Origin: Rudanella paleaurantiibacter
GTDB taxonomy: Bacteria > Bacteroidota > Bacteroidia > Cytophagales > Spirosomataceae
Direction of reading: 5' to 3'
Length of the DNA: 64,000 nucleotides
Assembly: GCF_009184635.1 (NCBI RefSeq)
Contig: NZ_WELI01000005.1
Location: 372,001-436,000, forward strand
Part shown: positions 7,843-15,943 of the stretch, in pieces
Layout: each line of letters opens with the position of its first letter
Position numbering within the stretch: the first letter of the stretch is position 1
Translations under genes and position numbers: made by a program
The notes under the pieces: generated by a model
Database searches by the model: none
Seen by the model: the letters and a program-made list of their open reading frames with translations, nothing else
What the model was told of the DNA's origin: nothing

Positions 7843-7929
7843 GCCCAACAAAGAAAGGGTGTAAAGGCACGGAGTACGTTTGTTCAGGTGAGTAACTTGT
7901 GTGGCCATCAACACCTGTGGGTGTTAGGC
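7843..7929 (+). repeat. attC-like recombination site candidate, 87 bp
   Basis: GCCCAAC (7843-7849) and GTTAGGC (7923-7929) are textbook RYYYAAC and GTTRRRY cores. The arms are 26 nt on each side (7843-7868, 7904-7929), as in the site at 7092-7154, with a longer 35-nt variable loop. The left arm shares GTGTAAAGGC and the right arm shares ATCAACACCTGTG with the first site, so the two are clearly related though their loops differ. Preceded by GACAGG with the same 28-nt spacing. Confidence 0.6.
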
Positions 7930-8135
7930 AATACCGAGCAAGAAACAGTTGCAAGGCTTTTTTCGCGTAAAATTTCACATGTCTCGAAGCCGTCCGGTAG
8001 TCCGTTAGGCCATCTATATTACATAACCAATGCTGGGATTCAGTGCTGGTGGATATACTTCCACGTCTCCAGTGACAATGGGGATCCCCCCAGATAAGCA
8101 GCGTTAGCTTTTATTCGACAGTGTAGACCTTTTCT

Positions 8136-8549
8136 ATGACCACCAAACGTTTCATTCTGGTTCTTCTGGGTTTGGTTTTGTTGGACGCTTTTACCAGAGG
8201 CATGGGACCAGCCTTAACTATCTACCTCTCCTCTGGCAAGTGGGACCTACGCTTGGCTGGCGCTATTGCTACCATGTTTCTGCTCTATCGGAGTTGGCTC
8301 TACATTCTCGGTTCGGGTCTGTTTTTACTTCTGGTTGAGAGGTTGCCCTTACGCAAGCCGTGGTATGTGATGGTCGGTTTTCTATACGGTTTAGTAGGGT
8401 ATTTGCTGTATTACTACTTTTGGTCATTTCCTGAATTTGAGCATCGCCATTTTCGTTTCGCAACTCGAATCATTCAGTATCCTTTATTTGGTATTTGGTG
8501 CGCTATTGGGCTACGTCTGCTATCAACTCAAACTAAAAACGTCAGATGA
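8136..8549 (+). CDS. Small integral membrane protein of unknown function
   Basis: A 137-residue hydrophobic protein with about four membrane segments: residues 6-25 (ILVLLGLVLLDAF), 38-65 (LAGAIATMFLLYRSWLYILG, running into a hydrophobic SGLFLLLV), 75-95 (YVMVGFLYGLVGYLLYYYF) and 110-130 (IIQYPLFGIWCAIGL). There are basic residues at the ends and no known catalytic motif. It should sit in the inner membrane. GC content is closer to the core genome than that of its AT-rich neighbours. No family was recognised. Confidence 0.65.
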   Translation: MTTKRFILVLLGLVLLDAFTRGMGPALTIYLSSGKWDLRLAGAIATMFLLYRSWLYILGSGLFLLLVERLPLRKPWYVMVGFLYGLVGYLLYYYFWSFPEFEHRHFRFATRIIQYPLFGIWCAIGLRLLSTQTKNVR

Positions 8550-8861
8550 TTTTGTCAGTGAATCGTAGTGGCCGGGCTTGTCGTACACTATAATGGCCGC
8601 AAAATGGGAATCACAAGACAGCAGGATTTTACCCCGAAACAGAAATAGACATCGGTTTTGGCTACCATCTCGTCGATGAAAACAGGCCAAGCTTTTGAGG
8701 CACACTAACCTTGAAAGGCAAATTAGGTTCGCTGTTGCACCTCACTATGCACTTGAATTCATAATGAAATACATGAAAGAAAGATTAAAGTTAGATGAGG
8801 CCCTTGCTCCGTTTAAGCCATTTGTAGAATATTGGTGACTTACTACAAATTGTTCATTTTC
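8550..8861. other. Non-coding gap containing a possible gene remnant
   Basis: No full gene and no clear copy of the intergenic element. The right part (8680-8838) holds an open frame that may be a gene remnant, listed separately. Confidence 0.5.
8680..8838 (+). pseudogene. Possible 3' gene remnant
   Basis: An open stretch of about 52 codons ending in a TGA at 8836-8838. Its composition is protein-like (RQIRFAVAPHYALEFIMKYM, then KERLKLDEALAPFKPFVEYW) but it has no plausible start except a late ATG at 8764 or a TTG. It could be the C-terminal end of a truncated gene or a small ORF. No family recognised. Confidence 0.25.
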
Positions 8862-9452
8862 ATGCAACACCAATCTAATACGCCAATCACCATCAAGAAA
8901 CATTGGGTCAATTATATCCTGCCTGGATTTCTAGGTTTTCTTGGGTTACTCATTTTGTTACTCGATGGAGTATTCTTTAAAATCGTAGGCGGCCTTTGGA
9001 CTCTTTACTGCATACTGCTAATTTTAACAATTGCCTCAGTAAAATGGACACTATCCGACAAACAACTAACTATATCTAAAGGGATTTTGCCTTGGAATAA
9101 AATCTTCTGGCAAATCCCCATTTTTGACATTTATGAAACTATTTACAATCATAATATTATAGGGTATTATTTAGGCTATGGGCAGATTATAATTAGAAGA
9201 ACAGAGGGGGTAACCTCGTCAATAGAAGGTTTCCGTTTAGCTAATGCAAGTAGATTTGCGAATCTGACTAACCAACTTGTACAAGAGCAGAAAAGCCTCA
9301 AACATTCATTTGTTGCCTCTCCTTTCATTTCTGCACCCTCTAGCAAAAGCCTCATTGAAGAATTACAACATCTTGCAGATTTAAGAAAATCCGGAGATAT
9401 TAACCAAGCGGAGTATGACCACATGAAAGCTATACTGATGGCTCGTAGCTGA
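8862..9452 (+). CDS. Membrane-anchored PH-like protein with C-terminal SHOCT domain
   Basis: A 196-residue protein, start ATG 8862 (MQHQSNTPITIKKHW). Residues 16-55 form two close membrane segments, followed by a beta-rich region (WTLSDKQLTISKGILPWNKI ... GYGQIIIRRTEG) resembling the bacterial PH (bPH2-type) domain. A flexible linker leads to a C-terminal block of about 30 residues (LIEELQHLADLRKSGDI, then TxxEY-type spacing in NQAEYDHMKAILMA) that fits the SHOCT domain, a short module found at the ends of many bacterial membrane proteins and thought to mediate oligomerisation. AT-rich. It is the last plus-strand gene of the accessory island. Confidence 0.75.
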   Translation: MQHQSNTPITIKKHWVNYILPGFLGFLGLLILLLDGVFFKIVGGLWTLYCILLILTIASVKWTLSDKQLTISKGILPWNKIFWQIPIFDIYETIYNHNIIGYYLGYGQIIIRRTEGVTSSIEGFRLANASRFANLTNQLVQEQKSLKHSFVASPFISAPSSKSLIEELQHLADLRKSGDINQAEYDHMKAILMARS

Positions 9453-9802
9453 AACGATATTTGTTCACATCTCAGCGTCCATTTCAGCAATGATTTAGCT
9501 GAACTCCATCGGAAGTAGTGCCGCCGGGTGTGGTGGCAAGCGACACTTCCGACATGATTCGGTGGGTTTCTCGGTACCGGAGCTTTAAGTCAAACGTAAG
9601 GTTAGCCTGAATAGAGACGTGCACAGCCTTTAGCTCAGGTTTTCCGCGCTTCAGTTTGTAGGGTGAGACGTCAACAGAAACTTCCGTAGGCATACAGGCG
9701 TTGGGCCGTATCTTTTTGCTACCGATAACCAACGATGTAGGCGCTCAAACCGGGAATCTTTTCCTATATTCGATGTTTTGCTGATAGACAATTCACGAAC
9801 TC
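9453..9802. other. Right edge of the accessory island
   Basis: Composition returns to core-like. It contains a GTTGGGC word (9700-9706) that fits the attC right core but has no left partner, and a short minus-strand ORF of doubtful reality (listed separately). No promoter for ygiQ with a perfect TAnnTTTG box was found. Confidence 0.45.
9484..9693 (-). CDS. Doubtful small ORF, 69 residues
   Basis: Minus-strand frame from ATG 9693 (MPTEVSVDVSPYKLKRGKPE) with a reasonable, beta-like composition (AVHVSIQANLTFDLKLRYRE). It has no recognised family, no visible ribosome-binding site, and opposite orientation to every gene in the island. It might be a remnant of a longer gene. Confidence 0.25.
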   Translation of the reverse strand: MPTEVSVDVSPYKLKRGKPELKAVHVSIQANLTFDLKLRYRETHRIMSEVSLATTPGGTTSDGVQLNHC

Positions 9803-11710
9803 ATGATTGAAAGACCCATTACGGATTGGTTGCCGCTGACCAAACAGGAGGTTGAGAAAAGAGGCTGGGACGAGGTCGATATCGTGCTGGTGTCGGGCGA
9901 CGCCTATGTGGATCATCCGGCCTTCGGAACCGCTGTAATCGGCCGGATTATGGAAAGTGAGGGGTTTCGGGTGGCTATTATCGCCCAACCTAACTGGAAA
10001 GATGACCTGCGGGACTTCAAGAAATTTGGTCGCCCCAAATACTTCTTCGGCGTAACGGCCGGGTGTATGGACTCGATGGTCAACCACTACACGGCCAACA
10101 AGCGTCTGCGTTCCAACGACTCCTACACGCCCGGTGGCGAAGCGGGTTTCCGCCCCGATTATGCCACCATCGTGTACACCAAAATCCTGAAAGAGCTGTA
10201 CCCCGACGTGCCCGTGCTACTGGGTGGTATTGAGGCTTCGCTGCGCCGGGTAACTCACTACGACTACTGGCAAGACCAGCTCATGCCGTCGATTCTGGTC
10301 GATTCGGGGGCCGACATGCTGGTGTACGGTATGGGTGAGCAACCCCTCCGCGAAGTGCTGAAACTGGTGCGCAAAAACGTACCTTTTTCGTCGATGCGCA
10401 ACATCAATCAGGTGGCCTTTATGCACGATGCCCGCACCGAACTCCGCGATTACAACAACTGGAATACGGTGGAACTGGCAAGCCATGAGAAGTGCCTGGA
10501 AGATAAAATTGCGTATGCGGCCAACTTCAAAATTGTGGAGGTCGAATCGAATAAATGGCAGGCCAACCGCATTATACAAACCGTTGGTAATCAGATTTTG
10601 GTGATTAATCCGCCGTTTAAAACGATGGATGAAACCGAGATCGACAAGTCGTTCGATTTGCCGTACACGCGGCTGCCGCACCCCAAATACAAAAAGCGCG
10701 GGCCTATTCCGGCCTATGAGATGATCAAGTTCTCGGTCAATATGCACCGGGGCTGTTTTGGGGGATGTAGCTTCTGTACCATCTCGGCGCATCAGGGCAA
10801 GTTTATTGCGTCGCGCAGTGAGCAGTCGGTGATGCGGGAGGTGGAAGAAATCACGAAACACCCGGAGTTCAAAGGGTACCTTTCGGACTTGGGCGGGCCG
10901 TCGGCCAATATGTACAAGATGAAGGGCAAAGACGAGTCGATTTGTGCGCGTTGCCAGAGCCCAAGCTGTATTCACCCGGTGATCTGCTCCAACCTCGACA
11001 CCTCGCACAAACCGCTTACGGAGCTGTACCGGAAGGTGGATGCCCACCCGAAGATCAAGAAGGCGTTTGTAGGGTCAGGGGTTCGGTACGACCTGCTCGT
11101 CGACGACTTTAACAAGAACAACGAAGACGGCAACCACGACGAATACATGGAGCAACTTGTTACGCGCCATGTGTCGGGCCGGTTAAAAGTTGCCCCTGAG
11201 CATACCGCCGACGATACGCTGCGGATCATGCGGAAGCCGTCGTTTAAATACTTCAAGCAGTTTAAGCGGAAATACGATCAGATTCAGGACAAGCACAACC
11301 TGAGTCAGCCGCTGATTCCGTACTTCATTTCGTCGCACCCCGGCTGCGAAGAGGCCGACATGGCTAACCTGGCAGCCGAGACCAAAGACATGGGTTTCCA
11401 GCTCGAACAGGTGCAGGACTTTACGCCCACACCTATGACGGTGGCCGAGGTGATCTACTACTCGGGTGTGCATCCGTACACGTTGAAGCCCGTAAAAACG
11501 GCCAAAACGCGGGAGGAAAAACAGGCGCAAAACCGCTACTTCTTCTGGTACAAACCCGAATACAAAGACTGGATTCGGAACCGGCTAACCCGGCTCCAAC
11601 GCCCCGATTTGGCCGAAAAGCTGCTCGGTGGCCCCAAAAAGAAAGAAAACGCCCCCTCCGAGGGCAAGCGCAAATTCACCCGGAGTTTTTCTGGCAAGAA
11701 GAAGCGGTAA
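9803..11710 (+). CDS. ygiQ: YgiQ family radical SAM protein
   Basis: A 635-residue radical S-adenosylmethionine protein, full length for the YgiQ family. The N-terminal region (ITDWLPLTKQEVEKRGWDEV, then DIVLVSGDAYVDHP) is the typical UPF0313/YgiQ opening. The radical-SAM cluster motif CxxxCxxC is C318-F-G-G-C322-S-F-C325, and a second Cys group (CARCQSPSCIHPVIC) lies about 60 residues on. The C-terminal 25 residues are Lys/Arg-rich. These proteins are widespread and conserved, but their substrate is not established. Its stop is followed by an unusual array of palindromes that probably ends transcription from both sides. Confidence 0.95.
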   Translation: MIERPITDWLPLTKQEVEKRGWDEVDIVLVSGDAYVDHPAFGTAVIGRIMESEGFRVAIIAQPNWKDDLRDFKKFGRPKYFFGVTAGCMDSMVNHYTANKRLRSNDSYTPGGEAGFRPDYATIVYTKILKELYPDVPVLLGGIEASLRRVTHYDYWQDQLMPSILVDSGADMLVYGMGEQPLREVLKLVRKNVPFSSMRNINQVAFMHDARTELRDYNNWNTVELASHEKCLEDKIAYAANFKIVEVESNKWQANRIIQTVGNQILVINPPFKTMDETEIDKSFDLPYTRLPHPKYKKRGPIPAYEMIKFSVNMHRGCFGGCSFCTISAHQGKFIASRSEQSVMREVEEITKHPEFKGYLSDLGGPSANMYKMKGKDESICARCQSPSCIHPVICSNLDTSHKPLTELYRKVDAHPKIKKAFVGSGVRYDLLVDDFNKNNEDGNHDEYMEQLVTRHVSGRLKVAPEHTADDTLRIMRKPSFKYFKQFKRKYDQIQDKHNLSQPLIPYFISSHPGCEEADMANLAAETKDMGFQLEQVQDFTPTPMTVAEVIYYSGVHPYTLKPVKTAKTREEKQAQNRYFFWYKPEYKDWIRNRLTRLQRPDLAEKLLGGPKKKENAPSEGKRKFTRSFSGKKKR

Positions 11711-11722
11711 GAGTGAGGCCTG

Positions 11723-11850
11723 GAGATGACATCTCGTTTGGAGAGATGTCATCTCGTTTTTTAGAGTCAGACTTCCAGAAATGACATCTCGTTTTGTAGA
11801 AGGAAACTTCAGAAATGACATCTCTCCAAACGAGATGTCATTTCTTTTTG
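11723..11850. terminator. Bidirectional terminator region made of five copies of a 13-bp palindrome
   Basis: GA(G/A)ATG(A/T)CAT(C/T)TC occurs at 11723-11735, 11743-11755, 11778-11790, 11812-11824 and 11832-11844. Copies 1 and 2 pair as a perfect 13-bp stem followed by a T-rich run, and copies 4 and 5 pair as a stem followed by TTTTTG. It lies between convergent ygiQ and the GH130-like gene and can terminate both. Confidence 0.75.
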
Positions 11851-11855
11851 TAGCC

Positions 11856-12956
11856 CTAACGGCCGGCAACAGCCACGGCGATTTTTGAGTCGGCGGTGCC
11901 GTAATACAGAAACCACTTGCCCCGGAACGGTACCATGCCTTCCAGAAAACAAACCTGATTCACCTGCCCATCGGTCTCGTAGGGTTGATCAGGCTTGATA
12001 AAGTACGTTTCCGAACGGTCGATCAGGCGAGTGGGGTTCGCGGCATCAAACAGCAATTGGCCACCGGCATATGCCCCTTCGGGTAAGTTGGGATCACCCG
12101 TTTTGGCCTCATTCATACCGTTGTAAATAAGCAGAATCCCTTTGGGCGTGAGCATAGCATAGGGGCCGGGCTCCAGCAACCGGACATCGTGCTTGCCTTT
12201 CCGCGAGTTGGCGACACTCACCCGTTGGCCCGGCTCGGTTTCGAGGGGTGTCCAGTGAATCAGGTCGTCCGACGTAGCCACGTACAGTTGGGGTTGGTCG
12301 CCCCAGTACATCCAGTATTTGCCGTTAATTTTTTGCGCCACCATCCGGCTGCCTATCTGCCTGCACACAATGGCCCCCGACTTCGACCATTCGTTCCGAT
12401 ACCGGCCGTTATACGCATCGCCGAAGGCCAGTCCCTGCTTCTGCCAGGTCTGCAAATCACGCGAGGTAGCTACGCACAGCCGGGCTTTGTCGCCATCGTA
12501 GGCCGTGTAGGTCATCACATACACCCCGCTGGGGCTTTCGATCACGCGCGGATCTTCGCAACCTCCCTCCCACTCGTACGCCTTCATGGGGTCGTTGTTA
12601 GGGTAAAATACAGGCTGCGGCATCCGCTTGAAGTGGATACCGTCGGTGCTAACGGCCAGCCCCAGCCGCGACGTTCCGGCGTGTTTACCCACCACATCCT
12701 CGGCCCGGTAAATCATGTACACCTTTCCGTTGCGCACCACGGCCGCCGGGTTAAACACATCCTTTTCTTCCCACCGTACCGTTTCGCCCCGTACCGGGCA
12801 GGCAAACGTGGTACTTTTCAGCGGAGTGATAATCGGATTGGTCTTATTCTGCTTCTGAAACGGCCCCAGCATCCAGGGTTTGTATGGCGACTGCGCCCAG
12901 ACAGGCAAACTGATAAAAAGCAGCCACAAGGGGCGCAGCAGGTTGCTATAACGCAT
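11856..12956 (-). CDS. GH130-like beta-propeller glycosidase/phosphorylase, exported
   Basis: A 366-residue protein from ATG 12956 (MRYSNLLRPLWLLFISLPVW, then AQ), a clear signal peptide, so it is exported. The body is a five-bladed beta-propeller of the GH43/62/130 type: NPAAVVRNGKVYMIYRAED, a GCEDPRV motif near residue 133, GPYAMLTPKGILLIYNG, and EGMVPFRGKWFLYYG near the end. The EDPR and YYG blocks match GH130 (mannosyl-phosphorylase/mannosidase family) best. Known members act on beta-mannosides, some by phosphorolysis, but substrate cannot be read from this sequence. A TTG five codons upstream is possible but the ATG gives a cleaner signal peptide. It starts 11 bp after lutC stops, so it is probably the last gene of the lut transcript. 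Confidence 0.8.
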   Translation of the reverse strand: MRYSNLLRPLWLLFISLPVWAQSPYKPWMLGPFQKQNKTNPIITPLKSTTFACPVRGETVRWEEKDVFNPAAVVRNGKVYMIYRAEDVVGKHAGTSRLGLAVSTDGIHFKRMPQPVFYPNNDPMKAYEWEGGCEDPRVIESPSGVYVMTYTAYDGDKARLCVATSRDLQTWQKQGLAFGDAYNGRYRNEWSKSGAIVCRQIGSRMVAQKINGKYWMYWGDQPQLYVATSDDLIHWTPLETEPGQRVSVANSRKGKHDVRLLEPGPYAMLTPKGILLIYNGMNEAKTGDPNLPEGAYAGGQLLFDAANPTRLIDRSETYFIKPDQPYETDGQVNQVCFLEGMVPFRGKWFLYYGTADSKIAVAVAGR

Positions 12957-12967
12957 AACGGAACGGA

Positions 12968-13549
12968 TCAATCGACTAAAAACACGGTCATTGTTTTCGG
13001 ACCGTGGGCACCCAACACGAGCGATTGCTCAATATCGGCCGTTTTCGACGGACCCGCAATAAATAACCCGAATCCGTAATCAGCTGAGCCAATGCGGGCG
13101 TAGGCCTCATGCATGGTTGGAACGATTTGGCCCGCCGACAGCACTACGCCCAAATGCTGACAGATAAACGGCGATGCCCGGTGCATCATGAGGGGGTCGG
13201 TGATCCAGACAGCCCCGTTTTCGGCCACGCCAAAATGCACGTTGAGCACGGCAAACTCCACGTCGGCCAGTTCGTGAGGGCTGGTATCCTCCCAGTGCAC
13301 TTCGGCCACCTCGGCCAATTCCGGGAAGGTCGTAATCACCCGATGGGCCGGGTAATGGCTTCGGATATACTCGGCCACACCGTTCATATCGGGCACAGAC
13401 ACCACCTGCCCGCCAATGGTGGTCAGAATCTCAGTAAACCGCTCCACCACCTGGTCGGCAAAGGTGTTGCTCGTAGGAATGGCGGGCAAAGCCGTGAGGG
13501 CTGGCTTATTCTGCCGAATGGCCTGTAGTATTTTATCGCGAGGGCTCAA
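12968..13549 (-). CDS. lutC: Lactate utilization protein C (LUD domain)
   Basis: A 193-residue LutC/YkgG-type protein with a single LUD domain: an N-terminal helix (SPRDKILQAIRQNKPAL), FPELAEVAEVHW, then VLNVHFGVAENGAVWITD and the C-terminal GPSKTADIEQSLVLGAHGP block that is diagnostic for LutC. With LutA and LutB it forms the cytoplasmic iron-sulfur L-lactate oxidation complex (L-lactate to pyruvate). The start is a TTG at 13549; no ATG exists before the conserved helix and the next Met is well inside the domain, so TTG use is likely. It follows lutB by 27 bp. Confidence 0.9.
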   Translation of the reverse strand: MSPRDKILQAIRQNKPALTALPAIPTSNTFADQVVERFTEILTTIGGQVVSVPDMNGVAEYIRSHYPAHRVITTFPELAEVAEVHWEDTSPHELADVEFAVLNVHFGVAENGAVWITDPLMMHRASPFICQHLGVVLSAGQIVPTMHEAYARIGSADYGFGLFIAGPSKTADIEQSLVLGAHGPKTMTVFLVD

Positions 13550-13576
13550 GGCGTATTTCGTTTTAGAATTGCGGTT

Positions 13577-14932
13577 TTAGCGGTTTTTCTCGTACCACTC
13601 CCGAAACGACTCTTTGGGTGGTTCGGGCATTTCGCGCTGTTTGTACCAGGGGTTCAGGCTATTGCTCACAATGCCGGGAAACCAGCGCATGAGGGTACGG
13701 CCTGCACTACCAGCTACGGCAAATACCCGCCGGTTAGAAAGTACGGTGCTCATGGCCTGCATACCCGCTGCTTTCGACGCGCTGACGTGCCCCTGCTGCA
13801 CCAGCACCTGCCGCCATTTGTAGAGCTGCTGGTGAATATCAATTTTCACGGGGCACACGTTACTGCACGACCCGCAGAGCGTACTGGCAAAGGGCAGGTC
13901 GGCGTAATCGGCCATGTTCAGGTTGGGGGCCAGAATAGAGCCGATAGGGCCGGCAATAGCGGTATGATAGCTATGCCCCCCGCTCCGGCGGTACACCGGG
14001 CAGGTGTTCATGCAGGCCGCACACCGGATACACTTGAGTGAATTCCGAAAATCTTCGCGCCCCAGCTGCACCGTCCGGCCGTTGTCGACAATAACGAGGT
14101 GCATCTGTTGCCCGTTGCGGGGCTTTTTAAAATGACTGGTGTAGGTGGTACTCGGTTGGCCCGTGGCCGAGCGAGCCAGTAACCGGGTGAAAACGCCCAG
14201 GTGCTCGCGTTTCGGGATGATTTTCTCCATGCCCATACAGGCAATGTGCACATCGGCGAGGTGCGCGCCCATGTCGGCGTTGCCTTCGTTGGTGCAAACG
14301 ACAAACTCGCCGGTTTCGGCAATGGCAAAGTTGACACCGGTGAGGGCCACCCGCCGGGTCAGAAACCGCTGCCGGAGGTCGGTACGAGCCAGGCCGGTCA
14401 AAATCTGCGGGTCGCTCAGGCCCGCTTCGGTACCCATGTGGTGGTGGAAAATCTCCCCGATTTCTTCTTTCTTCTTGTGAATACAGGGCATCACGATGTG
14501 GCTTGGCGGTTCGCCCGCCAGCTGCACCACGCGCTCGCCCAAATCGGTATCAATTACTTCAATCCCGTTGCGCTCCAGATACTCGTTCAGGTGGCACTCT
14601 TCGGTCAGCATCGACTTGCTTTTGACCATCTGCGTCACCTGATTCTCGACCAGAATCCGGTGCACAATCTGGTTATGCTCGGTCGCATCGGCTGCCCAGT
14701 GCACCGTAACGCCGTTTTGTTGGGCGTGCGCTTCGAACTGCACCAGGTACTCGTCCAGATTCGACAGTACATTGTGCTTGATCTGCGAAGCCGCTTCGCG
14801 GAGGGCTTCCCACTCCGGCAGTTTGTGGGCCGCCATGTCGCGCTTCTGCCGAACCCACCAAAGGGTTTTATCATGCCAGTCGACCCGATCTTCGTCGCGG
14901 TTAAACACTTCGGCACGCTGAGGGTGGTTCAT
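13577..14932 (-). CDS. lutB: Lactate utilization iron-sulfur protein B
   Basis: A 451-residue protein with an N-terminal LUD domain (VHWAADATEHNQIVHRILVE ... KSMLTEECHLNEYLERNGIE) and a C-terminal ferredoxin-type region with two 4Fe-4S motifs: CIRCAACMNTCPVYRR near residue 300 and CGSCSNVCPVKI near residue 350. This is the LutB/YkgF layout and length. It should carry electrons within the LutABC L-lactate dehydrogenase complex. Start at ATG 14932 (MNHPQRAEVFNRDEDRVDWH). lutA lies upstream after a 121-bp spacer containing an imperfect inverted repeat. Confidence 0.93.
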   Translation of the reverse strand: MNHPQRAEVFNRDEDRVDWHDKTLWWVRQKRDMAAHKLPEWEALREAASQIKHNVLSNLDEYLVQFEAHAQQNGVTVHWAADATEHNQIVHRILVENQVTQMVKSKSMLTEECHLNEYLERNGIEVIDTDLGERVVQLAGEPPSHIVMPCIHKKKEEIGEIFHHHMGTEAGLSDPQILTGLARTDLRQRFLTRRVALTGVNFAIAETGEFVVCTNEGNADMGAHLADVHIACMGMEKIIPKREHLGVFTRLLARSATGQPSTTYTSHFKKPRNGQQMHLVIVDNGRTVQLGREDFRNSLKCIRCAACMNTCPVYRRSGGHSYHTAIAGPIGSILAPNLNMADYADLPFASTLCGSCSNVCPVKIDIHQQLYKWRQVLVQQGHVSASKAAGMQAMSTVLSNRRVFAVAGSAGRTLMRWFPGIVSNSLNPWYKQREMPEPPKESFREWYEKNR

Positions 14933-14967
14933 CTGAGTTGGGAGTTGAACGTTAAGGTTAATGTATA

Positions 14968-15042
14968 ATGAACAATGTAAAATGGATAATGGAATGGCTG
15001 ATTGTCAATGGGTAACCCAATAATTCATTTTACATTATTCAC
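14968..15042. repeat. Imperfect inverted repeat between lutA and lutB
   Basis: Two 20-nt arms (14968-14987 and 15023-15042) built on AATGTAAAAT / ATTTTACATT, with four mismatches and a 35-nt spacer that contains its own small GGGTAACCC palindrome. It could fold in the lut mRNA and set different levels of lutA and lutB, or be a small dispersed repeat. Confidence 0.5.
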
Positions 15043-15053
15043 TCACCGAACTC

Positions 15054-15803
15054 TTAACTATTTAATATTTCAGCAATATGGATCACCTTAGTCCGGCTGT
15101 TTTGCCGACGGAGAATCCCTTCCAGGTGCATCAGGCACGACAGGTCGGCCCCGGTGATGTACTCGGCTCCGTGCCGCACATGATCGGCCACCCGGTCTTT
15201 ACCCATCTTGGCCGATACAGCCTCTTCGACAACGCAGAACGTCCCGCCAAAGCCGCAGCACTCATCGGGCCGGTCGAGGTTGACCATCTCGATTCCGTCG
15301 ACCATATTGAGCAGTTGCATCGGCTTTGAAAACGGTGACGCCACCAGCTCGCTCATCTGTGACAGGTGCAGGCCGCGCAACCCGTGGCAGCTTTGGTGCA
15401 AACCCACCCGGTACGGGAAGCGAGCCTTCAAGTGGGTCACTTTCACGACATCGGTCAAAAACTCGGTCAATTCGTAAACTTTTTGGCGCGTAGCCGTAGC
15501 CCGGTCTTCGTTTCGGTCCGAATGCAGGTGCTCTTTCAGGTGCAGGGCACAACTCCCGGAGGGCGACACGATATAATCCACCGCGCCAAACTGCTCAACA
15601 AACTGCTCGTTGAGGGGTTTGGTTAGATGCTCAAACCCCGAATTGGCCATGGGCTGCCCACAGCACGTCTGACCTTTGGGAAACACGACCTGTATGGGCC
15701 CGCCGTTTATCTGCTGTTTCTCAAGCAGTTCTAGGGTGGCGATGGCCGCCTTGGGATAAAACTGATCAACATAACAGGGTACAAATAGCCCGACAGTCGT
15801 CAT
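15054..15803 (-). CDS. lutA: Lactate utilization protein A (cysteine-rich Fe-S subunit)
   Basis: A 249-residue protein from ATG 15803 (MTTVGLFVPCYVDQFYPKAA). Upstream in-frame codons add only a hydrophobic non-family stretch. It has the two CCG-type domains of LutA/YkgE and glycolate-oxidase Fe-S subunits: QTCCGQPMANSG near residue 46, HQSCHGLRGL near 138 and DECCGFGGTFCV near 184. These cysteines ligate clusters used in electron transfer from L-lactate. First gene of the lutABC(-GH130) transcript; a MITE-like element lies upstream, between it and the neighbouring isomerase gene. Confidence 0.93.
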   Translation of the reverse strand: MTTVGLFVPCYVDQFYPKAAIATLELLEKQQINGGPIQVVFPKGQTCCGQPMANSGFEHLTKPLNEQFVEQFGAVDYIVSPSGSCALHLKEHLHSDRNEDRATATRQKVYELTEFLTDVVKVTHLKARFPYRVGLHQSCHGLRGLHLSQMSELVASPFSKPMQLLNMVDGIEMVNLDRPDECCGFGGTFCVVEEAVSAKMGKDRVADHVRHGAEYITGADLSCLMHLEGILRRQNSRTKVIHIAEILNS

Positions 15804-15943
15804 ACAGAGCGTGCGAATAAAAGAGTGAAGAACAAATCCTGCACAAAGGCAAAGACAAAACACCGACAAAATCTCCCTCAAATCAAGGGTTGGGCGGCTT
15901 GTTTGCTTTCCTTTACCTTCCTACCGGCCTTGCTTAATAGACC

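Larger units (their letters stand above)
7778..8135. other. Non-coding gap with an attC-like site
   Basis: No gene seen. It contains the hairpin at 7779-7797, GACAGG at 7810-7815, the attC-like element at 7843-7929, and two further GTTRRRY-like words (GTTAGGC 8004-8010, GTTAGCT 8103-8109) without obvious left partners. Confidence 0.6.

Noticed and set aside
2999-9780. Prophage or ICE as explanation for the accessory island
   Set aside because: No integrase, structural, replication or conjugation gene, and no tRNA with direct repeats, was seen.
10217-11047. 276-codon minus-strand frame inside ygiQ
   Set aside because: Antisense to the radical-SAM core; no start signal and no protein-like motif.
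12189-13079. Plus-strand frame across the GH130-like and lutC genes
   Set aside because: It overlaps two genes with clear family motifs on the other strand.
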